A stretch of DNA of 64,000 bases from Aristaeella lactis (lineage in GTDB: Bacteria > Bacillota > Clostridia > Christensenellales > Aristaeellaceae). A program made the position numbers and the translations under genes. The first letter of the stretch is position 1, and every line of letters begins with the position of its first letter. The notes beneath the pieces were generated by a model. It had not been told where the DNA came from and made no database searches. It saw only the letters and a program-made list of their open reading frames with translations. Of the stretch, positions 49,389-58,430 are shown in pieces. The stretch is from the NCBI RefSeq assembly GCF_018118585.1, contig NZ_CP069421.1, forward strand, positions 620,001 through 684,000. The letters are read 5' to 3'.

Positions 49389-49903
49389 GACCGGACTGCC
49401 ACCTCCTCAAGCCTGTCCCGGATCACAAGGATCGTTTTCTTTTCCGTATCCACTTCCGGGAAAACAGATTTCAAAGCAGGGGCCATCAGGGATTCTCTAC
49501 CGGCCCGGAAAACCCAGGTATCAACCGTGCCATACTGGAGTACATCCGTTAAGGTGCCGATAACACTGCCGTTCTCATCCCGGGCCTCGCATCCGATCAG
49601 GTCGGCAATCAGGTTGGCATCTTCCTCCACAGGGGTGGCATGAGCCCTGTCCACATACAGGTCCTGACCGCGGAACCGCTCCGCGGCGTCAGCGCTGTCG
49701 CTGCCTTCCAGACGGGCGTACACAAAGCCGTCACGGATCCGCTCAGTTTGGACCGCTACGGGCGTATATGTCTCATCTTTTTTGATGTACAGGGTTTTCC
49801 AGGTGTGAAAAAGATCGATGTCCGCGGCATAGGAACGGAGCTTGCATTCCCCGCGGACTCCCTGGGGCTTGAGCACGGTGGCGATCATGAGATAGTCATT
49901 CAT
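49385..49903 (-). CDS. rimM: Ribosome maturation factor RimM
   Basis: This 172-aa protein acts in 16S rRNA 3'-domain assembly with S19. The start MIATVLKPQGVRGECKLRSY holds the conserved pattern KPQGVRGE, followed by FRGQDLYVDRAHA and the PRC-barrel domain (LIGCEARDENGSVIGTLTDV, residues 96-115) ending DRLEEVA. It is next to trmD, as in nearly all Bacillota. The ribosome site CGGAGG precedes the ATG. Confidence 0.95.
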   Translation of the reverse strand: MNDYLMIATVLKPQGVRGECKLRSYAADIDLFHTWKTLYIKKDETYTPVAVQTERIRDGFVYARLEGSDSADAAERFRGQDLYVDRAHATPVEEDANLIADLIGCEARDENGSVIGTLTDVLQYGTVDTWVFRAGRESLMAPALKSVFPEVDTEKKTILVIRDRLEEVAVRS

Positions 49904-49974
49904 AAAAGCTGTTTTCCTCCGGTGAAAGCACGGCGGGATCCGCAGATCGGATCCCGCCGGACATGGCTGTGAGT

Positions 49975-50202
49975 TTATTGAATTTCAACAAAAACAGGCT
50001 TGCTGTTCTTAAGCGTGGCGGCCTTCACCACTGCGCGGATCGCTTTGGCGATGCGGCCCTGCTTGCCGATAACCTTGCCCATATCATCTTCAGCCACATG
50101 GAGCTCCAGAATCACTGCTTCAGGTCCTTCGGTTTCGGTAACGGTGACCTGATCGGGATGCTCCACCAGAGACTGTGCCACAAAGGTTAGAAGTTCTTGC
50201 AT
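49975..50202 (-). CDS. khpA: KH-domain RNA-binding protein KhpA
   Basis: A 75-aa single KH protein with the GxxG loop in MGKVIGKQGRIAKAIRAVVK (residues 42-61). KhpA forms a heterodimer with KhpB (Jag) in Gram-positives and binds many RNAs, with effects on cell division. The position between rpsP and rimM is standard. The last codons end FVEIQ. Confidence 0.93.
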   Translation of the reverse strand: MQELLTFVAQSLVEHPDQVTVTETEGPEAVILELHVAEDDMGKVIGKQGRIAKAIRAVVKAATLKNSKPVFVEIQ

Positions 50203-50227
50203 GGGTACATCCTTTCTGATCTCAGGC

Positions 50228-50479
50228 TTACTTTTCCTCGATCGCGCCGGACTTCTTCAGCAGAATGCGGACGGTATCGGTGGGCTGAGCGCCAACGCCG
50301 AGCCAGTACTTCGCACGCTCGTTGTCAACCTTGATTTCAGCGGGCTTGGTCATGGGATCATAGTAACCGATCTCTTCGATGAAGCGGCCGTCACGGGGGC
50401 TGCGGATATCAGCAACAACCACGCGATAGAAAGGCTTTTTCTTCATTCCCATTCTCTTCAGACGAATTTTGACGGACAT
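50228..50479 (-). CDS. rpsP: 30S ribosomal protein S16
   Basis: This 83-aa ribosomal protein starts [20 protein letters not shown], with the family core [20 protein letters not shown] and [14 protein letters not shown]. The start was set at ATG 50479 with GAGGAGG upstream. It follows ffh in the same operon, which is the usual arrangement. Confidence 0.97.
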   Translation of the reverse strand: MSVKIRLKRMGMKKKPFYRVVVADIRSPRDGRFIEEIGYYDPMTKPAEIKVDNERAKYWLGVGAQPTDTVRILLKKSGAIEEK

Positions 50480-50569
50480 TTGGATTTCCTCCTCAAAAAT
50501 AAATGAATTAATATATATGGAAATCATATAGCGAGGTATATGAGTCCAAACAAAGGTTGACTGCGGGAT

Positions 50570-51895
50570 TTACATCCCGGGGAAACGCATGCCGCGCAGG
50601 GCCTTTTTCCCTTTGGTGCCCATCATGCGCTTCATCATCTGCTGTGCCTGCTCAAACTGGCGGATCAGGGTGTTCACATCCTGTACGGTGGTGCCGGAGC
50701 CGGCGGCAATACGCTTGCGGCGGCTGGCGTTCAGGATGGAGGGATCCTTGCGCTCCTTCGGCGTCATGGAGCGGATGATGGCTTCGGGTTTCTTCATGGC
50801 GTTGTCATCCACGTCGATATCCTTGCCGCTCATGCCGGGAAGCATGCTGATCATGCTGCGCAAGCCGCCCATCTTTTTCATGCTCTGCATCTGGTCCAGG
50901 AAGTCTTCCAGGGTGAGCTTGTTGTTCAGGCCTTTGCGGGCGAATTTTCCGGCATCCTGTTCATCGAAGGCTTCCGTGGCCTTGTCGATCAAGGTGAGCA
51001 CATCGCCCATGCCGAGGATGCGGCTGGCCATGCGGTCCGGATGGAAGGGCTCGATATCGGTGAGCTTTTCGCCGATACCGCTGAATTTGATCGGCTTGCC
51101 GGTGACGGCCTTGATGGACAGCGCCGCGCCGCCGCGGGTGTCGCCGTCCAGCTTTGTGAGGATAACGCCGGTGACGCCGAGCTTTTCATCGAAGGCCTTG
51201 GCGACATTCACGGCATCCTGACCGGTCATGGCGTCAACCGTCAGCAGAACTTCCGTGGGGGAGACCGCTTTCTGGATCCGAAGCAGCTCATCCATCAGGT
51301 TTTCATCAATATGCAGGCGGCCGGCTGTATCGATGATCAGTACATCCCGCTGATAGTAACGGGCGTACTCAATGGCTTCCTTCGCGGTTTTCACCGGGTC
51401 CTGGGTGCCCTTTTCGAACACGGGGACGTTTACTTGCTGGCCGACCACCTGCAGCTGTTTAATGGCGGCGGGACGGTAGATATCGCAGGCGGCAAGCATG
51501 GGCTTTTTACCCTGCTTGATCAGGTATCCGGCGAGCTTGGCGCACATGGTGGTTTTACCGGCGCCCTGCAGGCCGCAGAGCATAAAGATCGTCGGAACGG
51601 AAGAAGACCAGTTCAGTTTGGCGTTGGTGCTGCCCATCAGCTCGGTCATCTCTTCATTGACAATACGGATAACCTGCTGGCTGGGGGTGAGGGAGGAAAG
51701 AACGTCCGCGCCGACACAGCGGTCTGTGACCTTGCGGATGAAATCCTTCGCGACAGCGTAGTTGACGTCAGCCTCCAGCAGGGCCATACGGACTTCACGC
51801 ATGCCTTCCTTAACAGCCTGCTCTGTCAGCCGGCCGCGGCCGGTCATTTTCCGCAGGGCGCCCTGGAGCTTTTCGCTCAAGCCTTCAAATGCCAT
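50570..51895 (-). CDS. ffh: Signal recognition particle protein Ffh
   Basis: This 441-aa GTPase binds signal sequences and 4.5S/6S RNA for co-translational targeting. The NG domain has the P-loop GLQGAGKTTMCAKLAGYL (near residue 110), DTAGRLHIDENL, and TKLDGDTRGGAAL. The M domain is C-terminal, with IRSMTPKERKDPSILNASRR (RNA-binding motif) and Met-rich helix QAQQMMKRMMGTKGKKALRG. It is coupled to ylxM, whose product is thought to regulate SRP in some Bacillota. Confidence 0.97.
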   Translation of the reverse strand: MAFEGLSEKLQGALRKMTGRGRLTEQAVKEGMREVRMALLEADVNYAVAKDFIRKVTDRCVGADVLSSLTPSQQVIRIVNEEMTELMGSTNAKLNWSSSVPTIFMLCGLQGAGKTTMCAKLAGYLIKQGKKPMLAACDIYRPAAIKQLQVVGQQVNVPVFEKGTQDPVKTAKEAIEYARYYQRDVLIIDTAGRLHIDENLMDELLRIQKAVSPTEVLLTVDAMTGQDAVNVAKAFDEKLGVTGVILTKLDGDTRGGAALSIKAVTGKPIKFSGIGEKLTDIEPFHPDRMASRILGMGDVLTLIDKATEAFDEQDAGKFARKGLNNKLTLEDFLDQMQSMKKMGGLRSMISMLPGMSGKDIDVDDNAMKKPEAIIRSMTPKERKDPSILNASRRKRIAAGSGTTVQDVNTLIRQFEQAQQMMKRMMGTKGKKALRGMRFPGM

Positions 51896-51905
51896 GGTGC
51901 CTCCA

Positions 51906-52265
51906 TCAGCGATCGGACGGCTCAGCCGTTTCGATCGACAGAATTTCTTTAATCAGGTATTCCGCACGGGCGTAATCTTTCCGTTTCATGGCGTCCAGAG
52001 CACTTTCCAGACCGTAGTCTATTTTACGGAAACGCTCCGCCACACCAAGGACAGATTCCAGTTCTTCAAGCCTGGAAGCCGCACGGGTAAGGGTTTCATG
52101 CACTGCCTGGCGGGAAATACCGACATCGTCGGCAATCTCACCCAGGGAGAGATCCTCCTCACAGTGGAGGGAGAGGACACGACGCTGCTTCTCTGTCAGC
52201 AGGCCGCCGTAAAAGGCGGAAAGGAACGCCAGATCCACCTTTTTGCTGAGATCTTCCCGTTCCAT
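51906..52265 (-). CDS. ylxM: YlxM-family sigma-70-like DNA/RNA-binding protein
   Basis: A 119-aa helix-turn-helix protein. The sigma-region-4-like part reads YGGLLTEKQRRVLSLHCEED, then LSLGEIADDVGISRQAVHET (residues 38-57). YlxM homologues are associated with SRP activity in streptococci. It starts the operon, and its promoter lies at 52308-52335 with an inverted repeat over the -35. Confidence 0.9.
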   Translation of the reverse strand: MEREDLSKKVDLAFLSAFYGGLLTEKQRRVLSLHCEEDLSLGEIADDVGISRQAVHETLTRAASRLEELESVLGVAERFRKIDYGLESALDAMKRKDYARAEYLIKEILSIETAEPSDR

Positions 52266-52307
52266 GCATGGCCTCCTTGCAATGGGTCATTTTCTGACAC
52301 CTGCAAT

Positions 52308-52335
52308 ATTATACACAATCAAAAAAGAATGTCAA
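52308..52335 (-). promoter_or_regulatory. Promoter of the ylxM-ffh operon
   Basis: On the - strand TTGACA (52335-52330), 16-base spacer and consensus TATAAT (52313-52308). Confidence 0.8.
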
Positions 52336-52351
52336 GGGTTTTCCCTTGACA
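52330..52351. repeat. Perfect inverted repeat over the ylxM promoter -35
   Basis: TGTCAAGGG (52330-52338) and its complement CCCTTGACA (52343-52351) flank TTTT. The left arm contains the -35 hexamer of the - strand promoter. Both strands show TTGACA. An operator, or two overlapping promoters, would fit. Confidence 0.65.
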
Positions 52352-52568
52352 ACACAGTGAGAGGATAAAAATGAAAGTGTCAAGCAAAAAGCCCTGACAG
52401 AAAAAAGCAATAAAATCAATGCCTGGACGGCAAAAACAGAATCAAAACACAGAAAAAAAGGAATAATGATTGATTTGTGCAGACAAATGTGTAATAATAT
52501 CGGCTGAATACAATAGCATGTCTCAGCGCAGAAAAGTCAGAATCCCAGCAAACTTCAGCACTTTGACC

Positions 52569-52584
52569 CCGAAAACGTTTTCGG
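52569..52584. promoter_or_regulatory. 16-bp palindrome, LacI-type operator candidate
   Basis: CCGAAAACGTTTTCGG is a perfect palindrome with a CG centre, the symmetry typical of LacI-family operators (and of cre-like sites). It lies 32 bases upstream of the large surface protein gene. Confidence 0.5.
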
Positions 52585-52615
52585 AAACGAGCAATGAAAG
52601 TGAGGACATTTTGAC

Positions 52616-55600
52616 ATGAAGCAGACAACCAAACACACCATCAGAAGATGGACCGGCCTGATGCTCAGCATTTGCATTTTCGGCCTGATGCTGCCGACCG
52701 GTGTATTTGCTGAGCAGACGAATGGCACGGCTTTCACATATACAGGCAATGTGGAAGACAGCACCTACACAGGCGATAACGCACTGGGGGACCTTGTCCT
52801 GCCGGATCCGATCGAACTGGAGGACGGCAGAACGGAATACGCGGCTCTGCTGCTGGAATTTCCCGATCAATTAGGCGGCGGTAAAGTTACCATGGAGACA
52901 GGTGACCTGACATCGAATGCCGGCCCGGTGACCGTAACAGTTGGTTATGACAATCCGGCATATCCCTATCCGGTGGAATGGGGATGGGGCGAACAGGAAA
53001 TCACATGTGAATCTCACGGACTTACCGTCAAGATGGATGACAAGTCCACCCTGGACCTGGATACCGGCAATATCACCAATACGGCCGGCGGCGGTGCAAA
53101 GATCAGCGTGAAGGATCAGTCAACACTTGATCTTGAAACAGGGGATATCTGGTCTGAAGCCGGAACGGCTGTTGATCTGTATGTGGATGATGCCTGCAAT
53201 GTCGAAATTGATGCGGGAAAAATCACAACCTATAGAGATGGCGGCAACGGAATTGCTCTGAAAAGCTATAACGAAGACAAATCAGGATCTACTGTAAAAA
53301 TCAGCACAGAAGATATCTCAACGAATGGATCGGGTGCCAACCTTGAGACATGGTATGGTGAAACCTCCTTTACAGTAGACGGCGGAATCCAGAGCAGCGA
53401 CAGTGGGCTGGGTGTGGCACAGAAATACGGCGGTAAAACAACTTCAGTTGTAAACGGAGATATTACCGCCGGAAATAATGGTGTTGCTCTGGATATACTT
53501 GCTGAATATGGTTCCACAGTCAACGCGAAAGCAGGAGAGCTTCAGGCCGGATACAGCGGCTTATCTATTACAAGCCGATCATATGATGAATATGACGAAA
53601 GCTATGCCACGGTCGAAACCGGTGCTATACAGAGCGCCGGTCAGGGAATAGGGATAACTGTTGATGATAATTCCCATTCTGAGGTACTTGTTAAGGGCAG
53701 CGTTTCCGCCGGTACAAACGGAGGGGATGGACTGTCGCTGCAAAACACATATGATTCTACAGCAAAAGTCACCATTGAAGGGGACCTTTACGCTGAAGAC
53801 AAAAACAATTCCCAGGGTATGCTCGTTACGAACGGTATAGTAAGATGGCCGGATGAACCGCTTGATCACAGCCAAACAGACATCACAGTTGAAGGGGATG
53901 TATACGGCGGATACAGAGGCGCCTACCTGCAGAACAATTCCGGCATACTGAATGTTACCGTTGAAGGTGATATTGAATCCTGGTCCGACTATGGGGTTTT
54001 CCTGAAAACTGATGATTATTCCACATCGACAGTGAAAGCTAAGGATGTTTACAGCCAGAAAGGAAAGGGTGTTTTAGCTGAATCCGAGGGTGAAGGATCA
54101 ACCGTCAATGTGACTGTCCAGAATATTGATGGCTGGGGCAGTGACGGACTGTACGCAGCCGCCTGGGAAGCGGGGAGCAAAACCACCATTCAGGCAGGAG
54201 ATGTTTTCGGAACGGATATCGGCGTAAACCTTTCAGTAGATAATGCCGACTCTGACATCCATGATGCAAACGGAACATTAGATGTCAATGTCGGCGATGT
54301 ACAAGGAAATATGGGCGGATTGTACGCGGATGTGCAGAACGGTAATATAATCGTCAATGCAGAAAATGTCTGGGCAAGGGATTACAGCGGCGTTGATATT
54401 TCACTTACTGGCGATGACAAGGAAAAGGGCATCAACGCAACCATAAACGGGGATGTTCAGAGCGGCGAAACGGGAATCGATGTTTCTTCAAGTGAAAATT
54501 TCCGATATCTGGAAGATGAATACGGTGATTATATCGAAAACCCTGACGGATCCCGCATCGGAGTGTACGAAAAACCTGATAACTATGCGGATGTGACTGT
54601 TAAGGGAACGGTCAATGCAGGGGTGTACGGAATCAAAACCCGTAATGAGGGCGGAGATTTCACAATCAAGGCCGAAAACGGTGTTTCTGTATCTCATGAA
54701 AAAGAGGATAATCCACGTGAAGACCTTACGATAAACGGTGTGCATGCGGAAGCAAAAGCCGGTAAAACAACGATCACTATTGACAAGGGACTTGAAGTAT
54801 TCGGCTATCAGCATCAGGGCGGCTGGGAGGCTGCTCCTGAAGACTACGATGAAGATGACGATGAAGTAGATGACGATGAAGAAGACAACTGGTATGACAA
54901 TTCCGAACATGTCTTCAACGGAGACGGCGTTACGGTTCAGAACAAGGGCGGTGAGTTGGACATCACCGTTAACGGCGGATTGTCCGCGGTTGACGGAACT
55001 GCCGTCATAATGGATGTTCCGTATTATTGGCTGGACAGCCAGGATGACACGACATCCGGCATCACCGACCTGGTCATCGACGGAAACGTGACTGCCAGGG
55101 ACGGACTGGACATCAATAACCTGGACAACACAACCACGGTTGAAATCACCGGAGACCTGAAGGCATCCGCAAACGGCGCGAGGGTCAATACCGAGACAGG
55201 AACAGCCACGGTCGGTATCGGCGGCGATGTGACGGCGTCAGCCTTTGGTGTCGGGATCCAAAACAGTGACGGTACGGTCACGATGGATATCGGCGGAAGC
55301 GTTACTGCGGGCGAAGAATACGCTGCGATGGTGCAAAACGTCGGCGTTGAGGGTGGCATCTCCAGAATGAATATCGGCGGAGACCTGATCGCTGGAGAAA
55401 ACGGACTCAAGATTGTCAACTACAGCGGCGAACTGGATGTGGAGATCGCCGGCGACGTGACAGCAGACAACGGCACAGGCATAACGATCTCAGGACAGGG
55501 GTCCGGCTGGGAGAACAACGGTACAGCAGTGGTGGCAGTCGGCGGCAGCCTGAGCGGGAAAAACGGTATTGATGTGGACTTCAGCGGCAAAGGCACCGGA

Positions 55601-56971
55601 ACAGCCCAGATCATCGTCGGCGGTGACCTGACGGCCACTGAAGGCGGCATCAAGCTTGGTGAAAAGGTGGAGTATAATTTAGCGCCTCAGCCCACCGGTA
55701 ACGCCGGAGGAGAGTGTGCCAGTGAAGCGGAAAACACCGATCCGGCAGTGGATATTGTAGTGGAAGAGACCATTTCCGGCGGGATTCCGATCTTTGTGGC
55801 CAATGTGGAAGCGGCGGTGAATTTCCTGATCACAACCTGGGCAGTCAGACCGAACGAAGACAACCAGATCACAGTGGATCAATACGGCGAATCGGTTAGA
55901 GCAGTTGAAGAAAGCATCAATTACATCATCAAGAAGGAAGACAACGAGAAATACGGAACGCTGAACGTTGCCGGAACGAGCGAAAAGACAGTCGGCACAG
56001 CGGGACCGGAAGGAACAGGAACGGAAGCAGCCGGCGGAAACACACAGGGCACACACACGCTGAATGTGGCCAAAGAGAGCAAGGAACTGACCCTTTCTGT
56101 TGACCTGAAGGAGGAATACCGCAAAGGCTACGAAGTTGTGATCTATAACGGCAAGGGTGATAACCGGATCAAAGCGGAAGTCACAAAACAGGAGAACGGA
56201 AACTTCACCTTTGTAGTTCCGTGGGCAGGCGGTGTTTACCTGTCCTTCGACCTGGAGAAACTGGCTGATTCCGAACCGGATCCCGAACCTGAACCGGATC
56301 CCGAACCTGAACCGGATCCCGAACCTGAACCGGATCCCGAACCCGAACCTGAACCAGCAAAGGGAGAAGAACCCGCTCCCGAACCCGGCAAAGATCCGGT
56401 AAAGGAACCGGAAAACGGGCCGGAAGAAGAGCAGAAGAAGGATCCCGCTCCAGTGCCGCAGCAGAAGACAGAACCGGAACCTGAAAAGGATGATAAGGAC
56501 AGCGGCAAGGATACCGATACGGACAAGGATGATGATACGGATAAGGATACCGATACCGGCAGCGACAGCGAAGGCCGTGTGCTGGCTATCCTTTACGGTG
56601 AAGAGGAAGCATATACCATCTGGTTCCTGACCGGATACGCTTACAAGGCGGAATTCAAAGACGGCTATACCGAAACCGGATCTTACAGCGTGAAAGACAG
56701 TATCCTGACCCTGACGGCAAAGGACGGAAGCAAGCGGACAGCGGACGAAAACTGGAACATGGCATTCGGTGACGAACTGACCGCGGAAATCGTTAAAGCT
56801 GACTTCTCCGACTCCGTGAAGGTAATCGGCGAATTCAACCTGAACGATGACAGCGTACTGGAAATCACGGATGATAAACAGGAAGCGCTGGACCTCGGCG
56901 TGATCAGCAGCAGTATCGACAATCCCCAGGCGTTTGATATCCTGAAGGCCATCCTTCCTGAAGAAGCCTGA
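52616..56971 (+). CDS. Large secreted beta-repeat surface protein, unknown function
   Basis: A 1451-aa exported protein. The signal peptide (residues 1-33) ends GVFA. Residues about 60-1020 hold many short degenerate repeats of about 22-30 residues built on G-D-V/I-x, V/I-x-V-x-x-x, as in ITVEGDVYGGYRGAYLQNNS and VTVQNIDGWGSDGLYAAAWE, the look of a right-handed beta-helix adhesin. Then comes a Glu/Pro/Asp linker (EPDPEPEPDPEPEP, residues 1220-1246), an Asp/Lys/Thr-rich stretch (1290-1320), and a C-terminal domain of about 125 residues (ILYGEEEAYTIWFLTGYAYK onward). No LPxTG, SLH or choline-binding motif is visible, so the mode of attachment is unclear. The first half has visibly more AT-rich codons than its neighbours. 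Confidence 0.75.
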   Translation: MKQTTKHTIRRWTGLMLSICIFGLMLPTGVFAEQTNGTAFTYTGNVEDSTYTGDNALGDLVLPDPIELEDGRTEYAALLLEFPDQLGGGKVTMETGDLTSNAGPVTVTVGYDNPAYPYPVEWGWGEQEITCESHGLTVKMDDKSTLDLDTGNITNTAGGGAKISVKDQSTLDLETGDIWSEAGTAVDLYVDDACNVEIDAGKITTYRDGGNGIALKSYNEDKSGSTVKISTEDISTNGSGANLETWYGETSFTVDGGIQSSDSGLGVAQKYGGKTTSVVNGDITAGNNGVALDILAEYGSTVNAKAGELQAGYSGLSITSRSYDEYDESYATVETGAIQSAGQGIGITVDDNSHSEVLVKGSVSAGTNGGDGLSLQNTYDSTAKVTIEGDLYAEDKNNSQGMLVTNGIVRWPDEPLDHSQTDITVEGDVYGGYRGAYLQNNSGILNVTVEGDIESWSDYGVFLKTDDYSTSTVKAKDVYSQKGKGVLAESEGEGSTVNVTVQNIDGWGSDGLYAAAWEAGSKTTIQAGDVFGTDIGVNLSVDNADSDIHDANGTLDVNVGDVQGNMGGLYADVQNGNIIVNAENVWARDYSGVDISLTGDDKEKGINATINGDVQSGETGIDVSSSENFRYLEDEYGDYIENPDGSRIGVYEKPDNYADVTVKGTVNAGVYGIKTRNEGGDFTIKAENGVSVSHEKEDNPREDLTINGVHAEAKAGKTTITIDKGLEVFGYQHQGGWEAAPEDYDEDDDEVDDDEEDNWYDNSEHVFNGDGVTVQNKGGELDITVNGGLSAVDGTAVIMDVPYYWLDSQDDTTSGITDLVIDGNVTARDGLDINNLDNTTTVEITGDLKASANGARVNTETGTATVGIGGDVTASAFGVGIQNSDGTVTMDIGGSVTAGEEYAAMVQNVGVEGGISRMNIGGDLIAGENGLKIVNYSGELDVEIAGDVTADNGTGITISGQGSGWENNGTAVVAVGGSLSGKNGIDVDFSGKGTGTAQIIVGGDLTATEGGIKLGEKVEYNLAPQPTGNAGGECASEAENTDPAVDIVVEETISGGIPIFVANVEAAVNFLITTWAVRPNEDNQITVDQYGESVRAVEESINYIIKKEDNEKYGTLNVAGTSEKTVGTAGPEGTGTEAAGGNTQGTHTLNVAKESKELTLSVDLKEEYRKGYEVVIYNGKGDNRIKAEVTKQENGNFTFVVPWAGGVYLSFDLEKLADSEPDPEPEPDPEPEPDPEPEPDPEPEPEPAKGEEPAPEPGKDPVKEPENGPEEEQKKDPAPVPQQKTEPEPEKDDKDSGKDTDTDKDDDTDKDTDTGSDSEGRVLAILYGEEEAYTIWFLTGYAYKAEFKDGYTETGSYSVKDSILTLTAKDGSKRTADENWNMAFGDELTAEIVKADFSDSVKVIGEFNLNDDSVLEITDDKQEALDLGVISSSIDNPQAFDILKAILPEEA
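56273..56355 (+). repeat. 18-bp coding repeat of the Pro/Glu/Asp linker
   Basis: The unit GAACCTGAACCGGATCCC recurs about four times in tandem and encodes the EPEPDP linker of the surface protein. The near identity of the copies indicates recent duplication. Confidence 0.85.
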
Positions 56972-56991
56972 TCTCCAAAACAAAAACAAAG

Positions 56992-57022
56992 CCGGCGGTT
57001 CTTTATGGAACCGCCGGTATTT
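56992..57022. terminator. Terminator between the surface protein gene and the convergent PG-binding gene
   Basis: CCGGCGGTTC pairs with GAACCGCCGG around TTTATG-like loop and is followed by TATTTTT on the + strand; the - strand reads GCTTTGTTTTTG after it. Confidence 0.85.
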
Positions 57023-57033
57023 TTCATTTCTGT

Positions 57034-58239
57034 TTATTTTGTAATATCCTGGCCGGTCAGCTGCTTCCAGAAGCTCCGGATGGTCTGCTGGTTTGCCACA
57101 CCGTATTTGGGATCGTTTTTCTGCGCTTCTGACATATCCCGGAGGAAATGGACACACAGATGGCCGTTGAAATCATTATTCTTGATTCCGCCCGAATCAT
57201 GGGGCATATCATGGGTGGAACCAATCGTCCAACGTCCGTCAGGCAGTTTCACATAAACCGCCTTCTGATTCCAGGTATTTATCCCGCCGAAAGCGGTGAC
57301 CATGGTACGCGTGTCCTGCGAGGTCAGTGGTTCGCAGTCGCAGTGACGGCCTCGGGACATGACCCGCAGTGTCCAGTTCAGGCCCGTTGACGGATCGCAG
57401 ATCAGGAGATACTGTCCGTTTGAGATGGAGGGTTTCACATCGTTGAACCAGTGCATCAGCTGCACAGAGGAAAGGGAGGGAATGGACATCCTCGCGTTGA
57501 TATCGGAGGGCGTGTCAGCCGGCTTCGGCGTTGCGGTGGGAGCCGGAGTTGCAGCGGGAACTGGTGTTGTGCTGACTTTTGTACCGTTTTTGACGGCTTT
57601 TTCCAGCGCTTCCAGTGTTTTTTTGCCTGCGAGGCCGTCAGCGGTCAGCTTCTGATACTGCTGGAAGGCAACGACAGCATTCAGGGTCAGATCGCCGAAA
57701 TCACCGTCTGCTTTGCCTTTCAGGAAACCGGTGTCAATGAGAGCATTCTGGAGGATCTTTACGCGTTCTCCCTTGTCTCCGTAACGGATGGTATCATAAT
57801 TGCCGCCGAAGAGTAAGCCGGCATTGGCTTTTGAAGCGGGTATCCGTGTCGCTGCCGTTCCGATGGTCGGGGTGGTCGGCGGATCGGCATAAACGGTCTG
57901 CGGCACCGGGGTGGCAGAAGGGTTTTTGAGTTTGGCCGCGCTGTTGAGAGCCAGCTCACGCGTTTTTTCACCGGCCAGGCCGTCGGCTGTCAGTTTGTTT
58001 TTCTTCTGGAAGGCACGGACCGCGTTCTCGGTTTTATTTCCGAAGACACCGTCTGCTTTTCCGTCCAGGAATCCAAGGTCAATCAGCGCCTGCTGCAGCT
58101 GACGCACTTCCTCGCCTGAGCAGCCGTTATAGAGGGTGGAAGCTTCATAGGCCAGAGCGGGGGATAAAAACAGCATGATAAGGCATCCGGCAAGACACAG
58201 CCGAATCAGAGCCCGGGCAGAAAAACGATGCTTTCTCAT
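57034..58239 (-). CDS. Secreted protein with two peptidoglycan-binding domains and an uncharacterised Cys/His domain
   Basis: A 401-aa exported protein: signal peptide (residues 1-30, ending SPALA), then two PG_binding_1 units, NGCSGEEVRQLQQALIDLGF (38-57) and KGERVKILQNALIDTGFLKG (155-175), joined by a Pro/Thr linker (ATPVPQTVYADPPTTPTIG). A second linker (TPVPAATPAPTATPKPADTP) leads to a C-terminal domain (about 265-401) that has conserved Cys/His: HCDCEPLTSQD (H299, C300, C302) and GHLCVHFLRD (near 360), with HDMPHDSGGIKNNDFN. The domain recurs in Clostridial cell-wall proteins as I remember it, but I know no name. A cell-wall enzyme is the likely role. It has its own promoter. Confidence 0.75.
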   Translation of the reverse strand: MRKHRFSARALIRLCLAGCLIMLFLSPALAYEASTLYNGCSGEEVRQLQQALIDLGFLDGKADGVFGNKTENAVRAFQKKNKLTADGLAGEKTRELALNSAAKLKNPSATPVPQTVYADPPTTPTIGTAATRIPASKANAGLLFGGNYDTIRYGDKGERVKILQNALIDTGFLKGKADGDFGDLTLNAVVAFQQYQKLTADGLAGKKTLEALEKAVKNGTKVSTTPVPAATPAPTATPKPADTPSDINARMSIPSLSSVQLMHWFNDVKPSISNGQYLLICDPSTGLNWTLRVMSRGRHCDCEPLTSQDTRTMVTAFGGINTWNQKAVYVKLPDGRWTIGSTHDMPHDSGGIKNNDFNGHLCVHFLRDMSEAQKNDPKYGVANQQTIRSFWKQLTGQDITK

Positions 58240-58284
58240 GACAATCTCCTTCCGATACGTTATGCATCTGAAACAGGCATGCTA

Positions 58285-58313
58285 ATTTTAGCAGACATGT
58301 TTCAAAATGTAAA
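58285..58313 (-). promoter_or_regulatory. Promoter of the PG-binding protein gene
   Basis: On the - strand TTTACA (58313-58308), a 17-base spacer and TAAAAT (58290-58285), with an extended TGC. Confidence 0.7.
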
Positions 58314-58386
58314 GAAAGTGTTACGATAAATTAACGAAACGGAAATAACATACATTCCCCGGAAACTTTTTTCTTTTCGCAAAATG

Positions 58387-58395
58387 TGCTATATT
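58387..58395 (+). promoter_or_regulatory. Extended -10 of the pfkA promoter
   Basis: TGC directly before TATATT (58390-58395). The -35 region (T-rich) is not a clear match. The ribosome site AAAGGAGA lies at 58413-58420. Confidence 0.5.
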
Positions 58396-58430
58396 GATGA
58401 AGAAAGAAGGGAAAGGAGAACAGACGAACC

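Larger units (their letters stand above)
52266..52615. other. Intergenic region upstream of ylxM and the large surface protein gene
   Basis: These 350 bases hold the ylxM promoter and its 22-bp inverted repeat on the left, AT-rich sequence, and a 16-bp palindrome near the + strand gene on the right. A possible weak + strand promoter, TTGATT (52470) with TAATAA (52492), is visible. I see no gene in it. Confidence 0.6.

Noticed and set aside
56500-56971. LPxTG or S-layer anchor on the large surface protein
   Set aside because: No LPxTG, no C-terminal hydrophobic stretch with positive tail, and no SLH signature found.
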